Shown piece after piece: positions 46,415 to 55,833 of a stretch of DNA of 64,000 bases. The notes under the pieces were generated by a model, which ran no database searches, was not told where the DNA came from, and saw only the letters and a list, made by a program, of their open reading frames with translations. Source of the DNA: Heliobacterium chlorum (lineage in GTDB: Bacteria > Bacillota > Desulfitobacteriia > Heliobacteriales > Heliobacteriaceae); NCBI RefSeq assembly GCF_014502795.1, contig NZ_JACVHF010000001.1, positions 248,001-312,000 of the forward strand, given 5' to 3'. Position numbers and translations under genes: made by a program. Numbering within the stretch: position 1 is the stretch's first letter; the number at the start of each line of letters is the position of its first letter.

Positions 46415-47518
46415 ATGGACGAACTCTTCACCCATAGCCCTTTGGCTGACCTGATTCCCAAAGTTCAGGCTGGGGAACGGCTCTCCCGAGAAGAGGGGAT
46501 CCGTCTTTTCCAATCGCAGGATCTATTGACGATCGGCTATCTAGCCGATATGGTGCGTAAACGCAAAAACGGCGACAATGTATACTTTATCAATAACCGC
46601 CACATCAACCCCACGAACGTCTGTGTAAACCGCTGCAAACTCTGCGCCTTCGGCGTGGACAAGGGGACGGAACAAGCCTATTTAATGACGCTCGAAGAGA
46701 TCGAGGAAAAAGTCCGCGGCTCGTTGGCGAGTAAACCTTCCGAAATCCACATTGTCGGCGGCCTTCATCCGGATGTGCCTTTTGAATTTCAAGTGGAGAT
46801 GTTGCAACAGATTCGAAAAATCAACCCAGATACCCATATCCAAGCGTTTACTGCGGTCGAAATCGACTATTTTGCCCAGCAGACAGGAAAACCGGTTCGG
46901 GAAGTCTTGGAAATCCTAAAGGACGCCGGTCTCGGCTCTCTACCGGGAGGTGGCGCCGAGATTTTCAGTGCTCGCGTACGTGACAAGATTTGTCCGAAAA
47001 AGATGTCCGGTAAACGGTGGCTTGAAGTTCACGGCGAAGCTCACAAAGCAGGTCTGAAAACAAACGCCACCATGCTTTACGGTCATATTGAGACAATTGA
47101 GGAGCGAATCGATCACCTTATCAGGCTTCGGGAACAACAGGATAAGTCGGGAGGCTTCCAAGCCTTCATCCCATTGGCCTTCCATCCGAAGAATACGGAA
47201 CTGGAAGGGGAGGGATTGTCTCGCACGACCGGCTATGATGACTTAAAATGCCTTGCTGTCGCCCGGTTGATGCTGGACAACTTTGACCACATCAAAGCCT
47301 TCTGGATCATGGTCGGCCCAAAACTATCGCAGGTATCTCTCTCCTTCGGTGTCGATGATATCGATGGAACTGTGGTGGAAGAAAAGATCACCCATGCCGC
47401 CGGAGCTGAATCGGGCATGGTTATGACCCGCAAAGAGCTTGTTTCTATGATCCGGGCAGCCGGTCGGATTCCGCTGGAACGAGACACCCTTTATAACGTT
47501 GTTCGCAGGGAGTTTTAA
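46415..47518 (+). CDS. mqnE: Aminodeoxyfutalosine synthase (radical SAM)
   Basis: 367 aa. The radical SAM cluster motif is CVNRCKLC (CxxxCxxC) after NNRHINPTNV; GGGAEIFSARVRDKICP and HGEAHKAGLKTNATMLYGH are shared with MqnC-type enzymes. Converts the MqnA product and SAM into aminodeoxyfutalosine. AGGGGGA precedes ATG. First of the three mqn genes; mqnA follows with only 1 nt between stop and start. Confidence 0.94.
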   Translation: MDELFTHSPLADLIPKVQAGERLSREEGIRLFQSQDLLTIGYLADMVRKRKNGDNVYFINNRHINPTNVCVNRCKLCAFGVDKGTEQAYLMTLEEIEEKVRGSLASKPSEIHIVGGLHPDVPFEFQVEMLQQIRKINPDTHIQAFTAVEIDYFAQQTGKPVREVLEILKDAGLGSLPGGGAEIFSARVRDKICPKKMSGKRWLEVHGEAHKAGLKTNATMLYGHIETIEERIDHLIRLREQQDKSGGFQAFIPLAFHPKNTELEGEGLSRTTGYDDLKCLAVARLMLDNFDHIKAFWIMVGPKLSQVSLSFGVDDIDGTVVEEKITHAAGAESGMVMTRKELVSMIRAAGRIPLERDTLYNVVRREF

Positions 47519-47519
47519 C

Positions 47520-48368
47520 ATGTTGCGGTTGGGACGAGTCGATTATTTAAACGTATTGCCGATCTATTATGCTTTCGAATCGGGTGCCGTCCCGCTGGCA
47601 GCCGAAACGATCCGGGGAGTGCCGGCTCTTCTGAATCAAAAGTTCATGGCTGGCCAACTGGACATCACTCCGATTTCATCTATCGCCTATGCCCGTCAGC
47701 CCCAAGCCGGTTGGGTGCTGCCCGATGTGTCGATCAGCGCTGACGGTCCCGTCGCTTCAATACTGCTTTTTACCCGAAAACCTGTCAAGGAACTCAACGG
47801 CGAGACTATCGCGGTGACGACATCGTCGGCGACGTCTGTGGTGCTGCTGCAGATCCTGTTGGAACGACATTACGGCATCCATTGCACCTTACAATCGGCA
47901 GCGCCAGAACTAGAACCGATGTTGACGGAATGCCCGGCAGCGCTGTTGATCGGAGACGATGCGCTCCAGGCTGCAGAAGATGCGAAATCAGGTCTTTTAA
48001 ACCATCTGGCCATCGAAGATGTCATCGATCTCGGCCAAGTCTGGAAAGAGATGACCGGATTGCCTATGGTCTATGCCCTCTGGGCGATCCGCGATGATTA
48101 TGTCCGGCGCCATGATCGGGAGATCGATCAAGTGGCCCAAGCTTTTAGACAAGCCCGATCCTGGGCCGATAAGCATGCTCAAGAAGTACTCGCCGAAGCC
48201 TCTCGTCGCTACAGCCTTCCTCTGCCTGTGCTTGACGACTATTTCCACCTGATCCGCTATGACTTAGATGATTTGTACCGGAAAGCGGCTGAAACCTATT
48301 TTGCCGAAGCGGCTCGCTTGGGGATTCTCCCGGCTCCCGTCAAGCTGCAGGTATGGGGTGAAGTCTGA
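47520..48368 (+). CDS. mqnA: Chorismate dehydratase
   Basis: 282 aa periplasmic-binding-like fold without a signal peptide. MLRLGRVDYLNVLPIYYAF is the usual N-terminus; ITPISSIAYA, SVLLQILLERHYG and LLIGDDALQA follow. Turns chorismate into 3-enolpyruvylbenzoate, so it taps the pool fed by the aro genes at 19.5-24 kb. ATG 47520 follows AGGGAG by about 8 nt. Confidence 0.94.
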   Translation: MLRLGRVDYLNVLPIYYAFESGAVPLAAETIRGVPALLNQKFMAGQLDITPISSIAYARQPQAGWVLPDVSISADGPVASILLFTRKPVKELNGETIAVTTSSATSVVLLQILLERHYGIHCTLQSAAPELEPMLTECPAALLIGDDALQAAEDAKSGLLNHLAIEDVIDLGQVWKEMTGLPMVYALWAIRDDYVRRHDREIDQVAQAFRQARSWADKHAQEVLAEASRRYSLPLPVLDDYFHLIRYDLDDLYRKAAETYFAEAARLGILPAPVKLQVWGEV

Positions 48369-48378
48369 GGTGACAATA

Positions 48379-49449
48379 ATGACAGCGGATTGGAAGTCGG
48401 CCCTTCAAAAAGCGTTGCAAGGTCAGCGGTTGACCTTAGAAGACGGCTTGGTGCTTTTTCATGAGGCGGAACTGCTTCCCTTAGGGGCCGTCGCGCGGGA
48501 AATCAGCACCCGTCTGCATCCTGAAAATCGAGTGACCTTTGTCATCGACCGGAACATCAATTACACCAACATCTGTACGACCGGTTGCCGCTTTTGCGCT
48601 TTCTACCGGTCACCCGGCCATCCGGAAGGATATGTGCTGCCGAAGGAAGAGATCTTCCACAAGATCGAAGAAACGGTCGCTGTCGGTGGTACGCAGATCT
48701 TGATGCAGGGAGGCATTCACCCTGAACTGGGCATCGAGTATTACGAAGACCTCCTACAAGCCATCAAAGGTAGGTTCCCTATCCATATCCATTCCTTTTC
48801 ACCGCCTGAGATCGCTCATATCGCCGAAAAAAGTGGACTGACGATAGACGAAGTCATTGCCCGCCTCCATGAGGCTGGTCTCGATTCGATCCCTGGCGGC
48901 GGTGCCGAAATCCTCGATGATCGGGTTCGCCATTACATCAGTCCGAGAAAAATCGGCTGGCGCCTCTGGATGGACGTGATGCAGGCGGCTCACCGGCAAG
49001 GGTTAAAAACGACAGCCACCATGATGTATGGTTCAGTGGAAACACCAGAGGAACGAATCATGCACATGATCCGGGTCCGGGAAGCCCAAGATGAGACGGG
49101 CGGGTTTACCGCTTTTATCCCTTGGAGCTTTCAACCGGCCAACACGGCCTTGGGAGGGAGTGCCTCGACAGGTGTCGAATACGTAAAAATCCTTGCCCTT
49201 TCCCGGTTAATGTTGGATAATGTTCCTAACATTCAAGCGTCCTGGGTGACCCAAGGTGCCAAAATGGCCCAGGTAGCGTTGCAGTTTGGGGCCAACGATT
49301 TTGGGGGCACCATGCTGGAAGAAAACGTTGTCCGGGCTGCCGGTGTCGTAAACCGGGTGCCCCTGGATGAGATCGTCCGGTGCATCCGAGAGACGGGAAA
49401 AGAACCGGTTCAGCGGGACACTTTATATCGCATTCTTCGGGAGTTCTAG
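48379..49449 (+). CDS. mqnC: Cyclic dehypoxanthinyl futalosine synthase (radical SAM)
   Basis: 356 aa. DRNINYTNICTTGCRFCAFYR carries the CxxxCxxC cluster; MQGGIHPELGIEYYE, GLDSIPGGGAEILDDRVR and HRQGLKTTATMMYGSVET follow. Cyclises dehypoxanthine futalosine. ATG 48379 follows GAGGTGAC, 10 nt after the mqnA stop. The hydrolase MqnB and MqnD of the route are not in this window. Confidence 0.94.
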   Translation: MTADWKSALQKALQGQRLTLEDGLVLFHEAELLPLGAVAREISTRLHPENRVTFVIDRNINYTNICTTGCRFCAFYRSPGHPEGYVLPKEEIFHKIEETVAVGGTQILMQGGIHPELGIEYYEDLLQAIKGRFPIHIHSFSPPEIAHIAEKSGLTIDEVIARLHEAGLDSIPGGGAEILDDRVRHYISPRKIGWRLWMDVMQAAHRQGLKTTATMMYGSVETPEERIMHMIRVREAQDETGGFTAFIPWSFQPANTALGGSASTGVEYVKILALSRLMLDNVPNIQASWVTQGAKMAQVALQFGANDFGGTMLEENVVRAAGVVNRVPLDEIVRCIRETGKEPVQRDTLYRILREF

Positions 49450-49464
49450 GGAGGCGCAGGGCGC

Positions 49465-50214
49465 ATGACGGATGATAAAACGATGCCTTTGATGGAGCAC
49501 CTGGAAGAATTGCGCGGAGTGCTCATCTGGTCGCTTGCTTTTGCTTTGGTTGGGACCTTGATCACCTACTATTGGAACCAAGACCTCATCGCTCTCATCA
49601 CCAAACCCTTGACCGACCTGGGGATAAAGCCGGTCATTTTACGTCCGGCAGAAGGCTTTTTCACGTCCGTCAAGATATCATTTTTTGCGGGTCTTATCGT
49701 CGCTTCCCCGCTGATATTCTGGAAGATCTGGTCCTTTATCGTACCAGCCTTATACCCGAACGAACGCAAATGGGTATACATCGTTCTGCCTTTCTCCGTT
49801 TTTCTTCTGCTAACAGGTGTTCTCTTCGCCTTCTATGTGGTCTATCCCATCGCCGTTACCTTTTTGATCACCTTTGGTGATTTTACCCCGATGATCTCCA
49901 TTAGCGAGTACCTATCCTTTGCCCTTTGGTTTATCTTACCTTTCGGTCTTATTTTTCAACTTCCCCTCGTCATCATGTTCCTCGTTCGTATCGGTATCAT
50001 TGACCATCATTTTCTGAAAAAGTACCGTAAACATGCCTTATTGATCATGTTTGTGGTGGCAGCGGTGTTCACACCGACGCCTGACGTAGTCTCTCAAACG
50101 CTGATGGCTGGCCCTATGTACCTGCTCTATGAGATCAGTATTTTGGTGGCTCGTTTCATTCAGCCGAAAAAAACAACGGAAGAACAGTCGCTGGCGACGC
50201 AAGATATGCATTAG
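49465..50214 (+). CDS. tatC: Sec-independent translocase TatC
   Basis: 249 aa with six TM helices. Conserved MEHLEELRGVLIWSL at the N-terminus binds twin-arginine signals; FVVAAVFTPTPDVVSQTLMAGPMYLLYE is the typical C-terminal block. It follows mqnC by 15 nt. The partner TatA is at 58433 next to fdhE. Confidence 0.95.
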   Translation: MTDDKTMPLMEHLEELRGVLIWSLAFALVGTLITYYWNQDLIALITKPLTDLGIKPVILRPAEGFFTSVKISFFAGLIVASPLIFWKIWSFIVPALYPNERKWVYIVLPFSVFLLLTGVLFAFYVVYPIAVTFLITFGDFTPMISISEYLSFALWFILPFGLIFQLPLVIMFLVRIGIIDHHFLKKYRKHALLIMFVVAAVFTPTPDVVSQTLMAGPMYLLYEISILVARFIQPKKTTEEQSLATQDMH

Positions 50215-50220
50215 AAGGTC

Positions 50221-50253
50221 AAAACCGCTTTTATTATAGAGAGCGGTTTTTTT
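50221..50253 (+). terminator. Terminator of the mqn-tatC operon
   Basis: AAAACCGCT / AGCGGTTTT followed by T-rich sequence. Confidence 0.85.
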
Positions 50254-50391
50254 CTACTTATTTGCAACCGTATGCAGGGATGGTTTTTTTCAAAGATCCA
50301 TTCGCTTAAATATCTAACGGTCCTAGAGTGACCGGCAGGTATTTTTATAAACGGAAGCGAATGTCTTTTCGTCTAAATGGTGATAAATTTG

Positions 50392-50400
50392 TGATATAAT
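50392..50400 (+). promoter_or_regulatory. Extended -10 promoter of the hemerythrin-cheCD group
   Basis: TGA followed by TATAAT (50395-50400); no clear -35. It lies 56 nt before the start codon. Confidence 0.5.
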
Positions 50401-50456
50401 CAGAAATAGATCGTTTCATTGCAGAAATACACGTGAAAGCGGAGAGGGGCCTGCCG

Positions 50457-50849
50457 ATGAAAGTGGAATGGACAGATGATCTGCTTATCGGGATCGGCAT
50501 CATCGATGACCAGCATAAGAAGTTAGTGGAGCGGGTAAAAGGCTTTACCCAAGCTGTTGAATCAAAAGACATGGCGAAAATCGAAGAAACCATCAATTAC
50601 TTGATCGGTTATACGATCCAGCATTTCGGTGCCGAAGAACTGATCATGATCCGAAACGGTTATGATGACTTTAAGAGCCATCGAGAGGAACATTCCTCCT
50701 TTATCAACATCGTCTATGATGCCAACAAAAGCTTGCAAAAGAAAGAACTCACTCAGGAGAAGCTCGAAGAGTTGCAAGAGCTTTTGCTCAATTGGATCGT
50801 CAACCATATTAAAATTAAAGATAAACGCATCAGCGAGCAAATTATTTGA
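50457..50849 (+). CDS. Bacteriohemerythrin
   Basis: 130 aa, a non-heme diiron O2-binding four-helix bundle. All seven ligands are visible: His20 (DDQH), His56 and Glu60 (HFGAE), His75 and His79 (HREEH), His117 and Asp122 (HIKIKD). ATG 50457 is chosen over GTG 50433 because GAGAGGGG precedes it. In an anaerobe it could store, scavenge or sense O2. The next two genes are chemotaxis genes, which points to a link with aerotaxis (inference). Confidence 0.93.
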   Translation: MKVEWTDDLLIGIGIIDDQHKKLVERVKGFTQAVESKDMAKIEETINYLIGYTIQHFGAEELIMIRNGYDDFKSHREEHSSFINIVYDANKSLQKKELTQEKLEELQELLLNWIVNHIKIKDKRISEQII

Positions 50850-50861
50850 CGGGGGTTCTTT

Positions 50862-51554
50862 ATGAACGACCTGAAAGACATGAATGCTTTTCACCTCGAC
50901 GTGCTTCGGGAAATCAGCAACATCGGTGCTGGAAATGCAGCGACGGCCTTATCGACACTGTTGCAAAAGAAAGTGGATATGAAGGTATCCCGCGTCATAC
51001 CTATGCAGTTTAATGAAATTACCGAGTATGTAGGCGGCGCGGAGAACATCGTGGCTTCGGTCTTCTCACGCATCGAGGGAGATATCTCCGGCAACATGCT
51101 CTTTGTCATCGGTGAAGAAAATGCCAAGGGATTGGTCGACAATCTGACCGGCACGGACGGTGATGGTCAGTTTTCTGACATGGCCCTATCGGTGCTACAG
51201 GAGATCGGCAATATCTTAGCCGGCTCCTATCTGACCGCTTTGGCTGATTTTACCGGTTTTGAATTGCAGACGAGCGTGCCATCTCTGGCTGTCGATATGG
51301 CTGGCGCGATGCTCAGCTTTGGATTGATGGAGATCGGACGCAGCGGCGATTGGGCGATTATGATTGACGCAGAAATACATACGGAAGAAGAGAGTGGAAC
51401 AGACGATAGCGCCGTCGACAAGGAAATAAACAAGGGCGAAAATATGGACAAAGGTGGAAAGGGCAAGTCAGGTCACATTTTTCTCTTGCCCGATCCGGAA
51501 TCCTTTGAAAAAATTTTTATTGCCTTAGGAGTTCATCGGTATGGCAGTAATTAA
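50862..51554 (+). CDS. cheC: CheC-type CheY-P phosphatase
   Basis: 230 aa. Both phosphatase helices keep the E-x2-N pair: Glu17-Asn20 (EISNIGAGNAATALS) and Glu114-Asn117 (EIGNILAGSYLTAL). A charged Glu/Asp/Lys/Gly-rich insertion at about 178-208 enlarges the C-terminal part, so it is longer than the usual 200 aa. It is 12 nt after the hemerythrin gene and overlaps cheD by 14 nt. Confidence 0.9.
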   Translation: MNDLKDMNAFHLDVLREISNIGAGNAATALSTLLQKKVDMKVSRVIPMQFNEITEYVGGAENIVASVFSRIEGDISGNMLFVIGEENAKGLVDNLTGTDGDGQFSDMALSVLQEIGNILAGSYLTALADFTGFELQTSVPSLAVDMAGAMLSFGLMEIGRSGDWAIMIDAEIHTEEESGTDDSAVDKEINKGENMDKGGKGKSGHIFLLPDPESFEKIFIALGVHRYGSN

Positions 51555-52026
51555 AGTGGGTATCGCCGACTCCAACATTTGCAAGGCCCCTGATTCCATC
51601 ACCACCTTGGGGCTCGGATCTTGTGTCGGCCTCACACTCTATGACGAATCGAATAAGATTGCCGGTATGGTACACGTGATGCTTCCCTCCTCAGAGGTAG
51701 CTCGCAAAGGTGATTTTAAAAAGGCCAAGTTCGCCAATACCGGTGTGCCTGAGTTGGTCGATATGCTGATCAAGGCGGGGGCGAACCGGTCACGATTAAA
51801 AGCGAAGATGGCAGGCGGTGCTCAAATGTTCAGCTTTGAAGGAAAGATGGATACGTTGAGCATCGGTGCAAGAAACGTGGAAGCTTGCAAAGCGGAGTTG
51901 ATGAAGCTGCGGATTCCACTGTTGGCAGAAGATACGGGAGGGAATTATGGCCGGACAATCGAATTGTTCAGCCAAACAGGCATGTTAGAAATCCGGGCTG
52001 TATCAAAGCCTGTCAAACAGATTTAA
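51541..52026 (+). CDS. cheD: Chemoreceptor glutamine deamidase CheD
   Basis: 161 aa. Catalytic Cys28 (LGLGSCVGL) and His45 (GMVHVMLP) are present, with the ANTGVPELVDML segment. Deamidates receptor glutamines and binds CheC. Overlap with cheC means coupled translation. No cheA, cheW or cheY is in the window. Confidence 0.93.
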   Translation: MAVIKVGIADSNICKAPDSITTLGLGSCVGLTLYDESNKIAGMVHVMLPSSEVARKGDFKKAKFANTGVPELVDMLIKAGANRSRLKAKMAGGAQMFSFEGKMDTLSIGARNVEACKAELMKLRIPLLAEDTGGNYGRTIELFSQTGMLEIRAVSKPVKQI

Positions 52027-52030
52027 CGGT

Positions 52031-52072
52031 GAGGAACACCCTTTTCGGCGTAGGGGGTGTTCCTTCTTTTTT
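52031..52072 (+). terminator. Terminator after cheD
   Basis: GAGGAACACCC / GGGGTGTTCCTTC followed by T6. Confidence 0.87.
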
Positions 52073-52176
52073 GAAAAAATAAACGAAAACAGCTGTAAAT
52101 CCAAAAAAGAGCATTGTCTTCGGCGAGCTTTTCCTTTACAATCTATCGTGGATATTGTGAAAAAAGGAGCAAGTGG

Positions 52177-52800
52177 ATGGCAAACGATTTGAAACAGGTT
52201 GAAGCAAAAATCACCGTTGCCGACCCGACGGCGCTAGGTGTTTTTGGTCTGGCCATGGTCACCTTTGTGGCGTCAACACAGAAACTTGGTTGGACCAGCG
52301 GTGTTTCCGGCCTTGTACCCTGGGCGGTTTTTCTGGGAGCGATCGCGCAAGTGATCGCCGGCATCTTTGACTTCAAAAAGAACAACTATTTTGGCGCCAC
52401 TGTCTTAACCACCTACGGGCTTTTCTGGTTTGGTGTGGCCATGTCCTGGTCCATCACCCTCGGCTGGCTCGGACCGGAGTTTCAAGCCGCTTTTAGCGGA
52501 GTCCAACTCGGCTGGGCTTTTCTAGGTTACTTTATCTTTTCTCTCTTCATCATGATTGCCGCATTTGAAACGAACAAAGTCTTTGCGGCGATTCTCATCC
52601 TGATCAATGTGCTTTTGCTCTCACTTGCACTGACATCTTTTAAGATTGTCGACCTCCATCCGGTAGCCGGCTGGTCCGAATTCTTAATTTCCTTGCTTGG
52701 TTTCTATGGTTGCGGCGCCATCTTCTTGAACAACTTTTTCGGACGTACCATTCTTCCCATCGGTGGACCTATGGGTTTCATCAAAAAGGGCGCCCGCTAA
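52177..52800 (+). CDS. Acetate/succinate permease family protein (GPR1/FUN34/YaaH)
   Basis: 207 aa with six TM helices. The family motif NPxPLG(L)x(G/A) appears as ADPTALGVFGLA before the first helix. The loop GIFDFKKNNYFGATVLTTYGLFW matches the conserved FxxGNTFGATAF region. Likely takes up or releases acetate. ATG 52177 follows AAAGGAG. It stands alone between terminators. Confidence 0.9.
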   Translation: MANDLKQVEAKITVADPTALGVFGLAMVTFVASTQKLGWTSGVSGLVPWAVFLGAIAQVIAGIFDFKKNNYFGATVLTTYGLFWFGVAMSWSITLGWLGPEFQAAFSGVQLGWAFLGYFIFSLFIMIAAFETNKVFAAILILINVLLLSLALTSFKIVDLHPVAGWSEFLISLLGFYGCGAIFLNNFFGRTILPIGGPMGFIKKGAR

Positions 52801-52816
52801 ATCGGTTGGTCACGGC

Positions 52817-52860
52817 AAAAAGGCCACATTTGCACAAATTTGCAGTGTGGCCTTTTTTTG
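52817..52860 (+). terminator. Terminator after the acetate permease gene
   Basis: AAAAAGGCCACA / TGTGGCCTTTTT with inner pairing TGCA.../...TGCA, then a long T-run. Confidence 0.88.
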
Positions 52861-52966
52861 TTTTTTAAAAATTATCATCCGTTGTTGACAGCGATCGACA
52901 GAATCTTCATTTATTTAATAATATAATGCTTTTACAGACACTTTTTATTGTTGAGGGATAGAAGAA

Positions 52967-55579
52967 ATGGGCAAATTCGATTTTGTCTCCGCCGAGCAGA
53001 TGGTGGACAACTCACCCCAGCACGTATATGTCTATAACGTAGAAGGAAAATTTCTCTATGCCAACATTGCTGGTGCGAGAGCCTGTGGTTTACATCCAGA
53101 CGATTTCATCGGCAAATCCTGGAGAGAATTAGGGTTTGCCGAGACCGTTATAGAGACGTTTGACCAAAATCTGAGGAAAGTGTTTAACAGTGGGAAACCC
53201 ATCATGGATGAGACGATATTTTTCACTATCGACGGCCCGAGATACTATGAATATATTCTTCAACCCGTCTTCTCTTCCGAAGGAGCCATGACAGCGGTGG
53301 TCAGTTATTCCCGAGATATTACCGTACGAAAAGAAAAAGAAGAGATCATCAATCAGTTTTTCAACCTTTCCTTGGATGTTTTTATGATTTTAGACTTCGA
53401 GGGAAACGTCGTAGAAAGCAACGGAATTTTAAGTAGGCTGCTAAGGGTGGAAGAAAAAAGAGTCTCGAACATAAAAGATTTTGCTGACTTGCTCCATCCT
53501 AATGATTTTGAAAAAACCAAAGACGCCTATCATTTCTTACTTGCCGGAATTCCCAGTACGAATTTTGAGAATCGTTATCGAACTTCCACCGGTGAATACC
53601 TGTGGTTTTCATGGAATTCCATGCCGAATAAAAGCAAGAAACTGCTCTATTTAGTGGGGCGAAACATAACTGATACGAAGAAGGTTAGAGGTGAACTGGC
53701 TCAATCCCATGAACGACTGGATCGGATCCTAAACAGTATCAATGAGGGCTTTTATATTCTCGATCGGGAATGGAAGTTTACCTATGTAAACAAAGAGACG
53801 GAACAAATATGGGCGATGCCCAAGGCGAAGCTGCTCGAAAAACGTTTATGGGAGGTATATCCCGATGCATGTAATGAAAAGAGTTATTCAGAGTACGTAA
53901 AAGCTTACCAGAAAAACGAAGTTGTTCGCTTTGATGAGCAAAACCGCCATAGCGGAAGATGGTCTGAAATCACTGCCTACCCCTCAAAAGAAGGGCTGAC
54001 CGTATTTTTTCGAGACATCACCGAAAGAGTACGCAATGAACAGAAAATACGTAGAAATGAGGCTTGTCTTCAAGCCCTTTTAAAAATTAGTCGAATGAGC
54101 AAGGAGAAAATTGAACATATCGGTACAAACGTTCTCAAGGATGCTCTAAGACTGACGGGTAGTGAAATTGGATATATCGGCTTTGTCAATGATGCGGAGT
54201 CGGCGATGCAAACCTTTTCATGGTCTATCGATGCAAAAACCTGCGCTATTCCAAGCAAAACGCGGTTTCATTCGATTGAAACCGGCGGTATTTGGACTGA
54301 GGTGATCCGCGAGCGGAGAGCCCTAATCATCAACGACTATAAAGCGTATTGCACTCAGAAAGCTCTACCCGAGGGGCATGAGAATCTAAAAAAAGTTCTA
54401 TCTGTCCCGATCTTTGAAGAGGATAAAATCGTCATGCTGGTTGTCGTAGCCAACAAGACGGGGGAATATGACGGTTGTGACATCGATTTTCTAAACGTCT
54501 TAGTAGGCGGTATGTGGGAGGTGCTTAAACGAAAAAAGGCTGAGAAAGAACTTCGTTTATCGGAAGAACGCTTTTCCAAAGCTTTTGCTATGAGTCCGAG
54601 TGTGATGTCGATTAGAGAACTGGATAGCGGAAGATATGTAGATGTGAACCGTACTTTTGAACGAGTGACTGGTTTTTCAAGAACAGAGGTAGTGGGTCTG
54701 AGGCCGGAAGAATTGGGAATCTGGGAAGAACATAGCGAGATCCAAGCTTTTATGCGCGGAGAAACCCTAGCGAAAAACAGGGAATGCAACTTTTTTGTCA
54801 AATCCGGTATTTTTACAGGGCTTGTATCCACCGAGATCATAACTATAAATGGGAAAAAGCACATTCTGACGGTAACAAACGATATCTCAGAAATAAAGCG
54901 ATTCCAACAAGAATTTTCACGTTTAGATCGGTTAAATTTGATTGGACAGTTGGCCAGCGGTATCGGTCATGAAGTACGCAATCCCATGCAGACGGTCCGC
55001 GGGTTTCTCCAGTTGATGCAGCGAAAAAAGGAATACAGCCGTGATGAGCCCTATTTTGAATTGATGATCACTGAACTGGATCGAGCCAATTCCATTATTA
55101 CGGAATTCCTCTCCTTATCGAAAAAGCAGTCCGATAATCTCTTAGAAAAAGACCTAAACAAGATTTTAGATAAACTATCTCCGTTGCTTCTAGCTCAAGC
55201 TTTGAACGAAAATAAAGAGATTGAAATGAAACTAGGTCAAGTTCCGACGATTCTTGCCGATGAGAAGGAAATTACTCAACTGCTTCTTAACCTAGTGAAA
55301 AACGGATTTGATGCGATGGAAGAGCGAAAAAAATTGTTCCTTCGGACATATGTCGACGTAGATGGACTGGTTGTGCTTGAAGTCAAAGATCAAGGCCGGG
55401 GAATCGCCCGAGAGCTTCAAGATAAGCTGGGAACGCCTTTTGTGACCAACAAAGATAATGGGACCGGATTGGGATTAGCTGTCAGTTACAGCATCGCAGA
55501 TAGGCATAGGGCGAAGATAAATTTTGAAACAGGAAGTGAAGGGACGACCTTTTATGTGAAGTTTCCCCCCAGGGTTTAA
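52967..55579 (+). CDS. Multi-PAS/GAF histidine kinase (sporulation-kinase type)
   Basis: 870 aa, soluble. Order: PAS about 10-120, PAS 127-240, PAS 248-355, GAF 365-520, PAS 530-645, HisKA with His668 in SGIGHEVRNPMQTVRGFLQLMQ, and HATPase 755-868 with LLNLVKNGFDAM, DQGRGI and GTGLGLAVS. The HEVRNP-xx-TVRGFLQL block is the type seen in KinA/KinB/KinD-like kinases that feed Spo0F. No receiver domain is fused and no response regulator is adjacent, which also fits a phosphorelay kinase. The GAF part may bind a small ligand. Base composition looks more A+T-rich than its neighbours. Confidence 0.92.
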   Translation: MGKFDFVSAEQMVDNSPQHVYVYNVEGKFLYANIAGARACGLHPDDFIGKSWRELGFAETVIETFDQNLRKVFNSGKPIMDETIFFTIDGPRYYEYILQPVFSSEGAMTAVVSYSRDITVRKEKEEIINQFFNLSLDVFMILDFEGNVVESNGILSRLLRVEEKRVSNIKDFADLLHPNDFEKTKDAYHFLLAGIPSTNFENRYRTSTGEYLWFSWNSMPNKSKKLLYLVGRNITDTKKVRGELAQSHERLDRILNSINEGFYILDREWKFTYVNKETEQIWAMPKAKLLEKRLWEVYPDACNEKSYSEYVKAYQKNEVVRFDEQNRHSGRWSEITAYPSKEGLTVFFRDITERVRNEQKIRRNEACLQALLKISRMSKEKIEHIGTNVLKDALRLTGSEIGYIGFVNDAESAMQTFSWSIDAKTCAIPSKTRFHSIETGGIWTEVIRERRALIINDYKAYCTQKALPEGHENLKKVLSVPIFEEDKIVMLVVVANKTGEYDGCDIDFLNVLVGGMWEVLKRKKAEKELRLSEERFSKAFAMSPSVMSIRELDSGRYVDVNRTFERVTGFSRTEVVGLRPEELGIWEEHSEIQAFMRGETLAKNRECNFFVKSGIFTGLVSTEIITINGKKHILTVTNDISEIKRFQQEFSRLDRLNLIGQLASGIGHEVRNPMQTVRGFLQLMQRKKEYSRDEPYFELMITELDRANSIITEFLSLSKKQSDNLLEKDLNKILDKLSPLLLAQALNENKEIEMKLGQVPTILADEKEITQLLLNLVKNGFDAMEERKKLFLRTYVDVDGLVVLEVKDQGRGIARELQDKLGTPFVTNKDNGTGLGLAVSYSIADRHRAKINFETGSEGTTFYVKFPPRV

Positions 55580-55663
55580 GACAGTAGGAAGTAACCATGC
55601 AGCATTTGGTAACCTTCCGTTTTGTAGACTTGAATATGCGTGTAATATAATTCCATATATTTT

Positions 55664-55697
55664 TACACCCTTTCGTGCTTTGCGAAAAGGGTGTTTT
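55664..55697 (+). terminator. Terminator after the multi-PAS kinase
   Basis: ACACCCTTT / AAAGGGTGT stem, extended inside by CG / CG pairing, then TTTT. Confidence 0.75.
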
Positions 55698-55745
55698 CAT
55701 TTTAAAAATCCGTGTATAATTCGGACTAATGGGCATATAGTCCCA

Positions 55746-55783
55746 AATTCACGGAATTGAAGTTAAATAGGGACAATTCACGG
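55746..55783 (+). repeat. Direct repeat upstream of the 55834 gene
   Basis: AATTCACGG occurs at 55746-55754 and 55775-55783, 29 nt apart, each preceded by a short G/C run. It could be an operator for the next gene. The rest of 55580-55833 is A+T-rich and shows no gene. Confidence 0.4.
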
Positions 55784-55833
55784 TAAATATAGCATATATA
55801 TACTAATATCAATCGTATAAAGGGGTTATCAAC

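Noticed and set aside
50374-50400. Sigma-D (flagellar) promoter before the hemerythrin-cheCD group
   Set aside because: TAAA and GATAT-like elements exist, but the spacing is about 3 nt too short; an extended -10 sigma-A site explains the sequence better.
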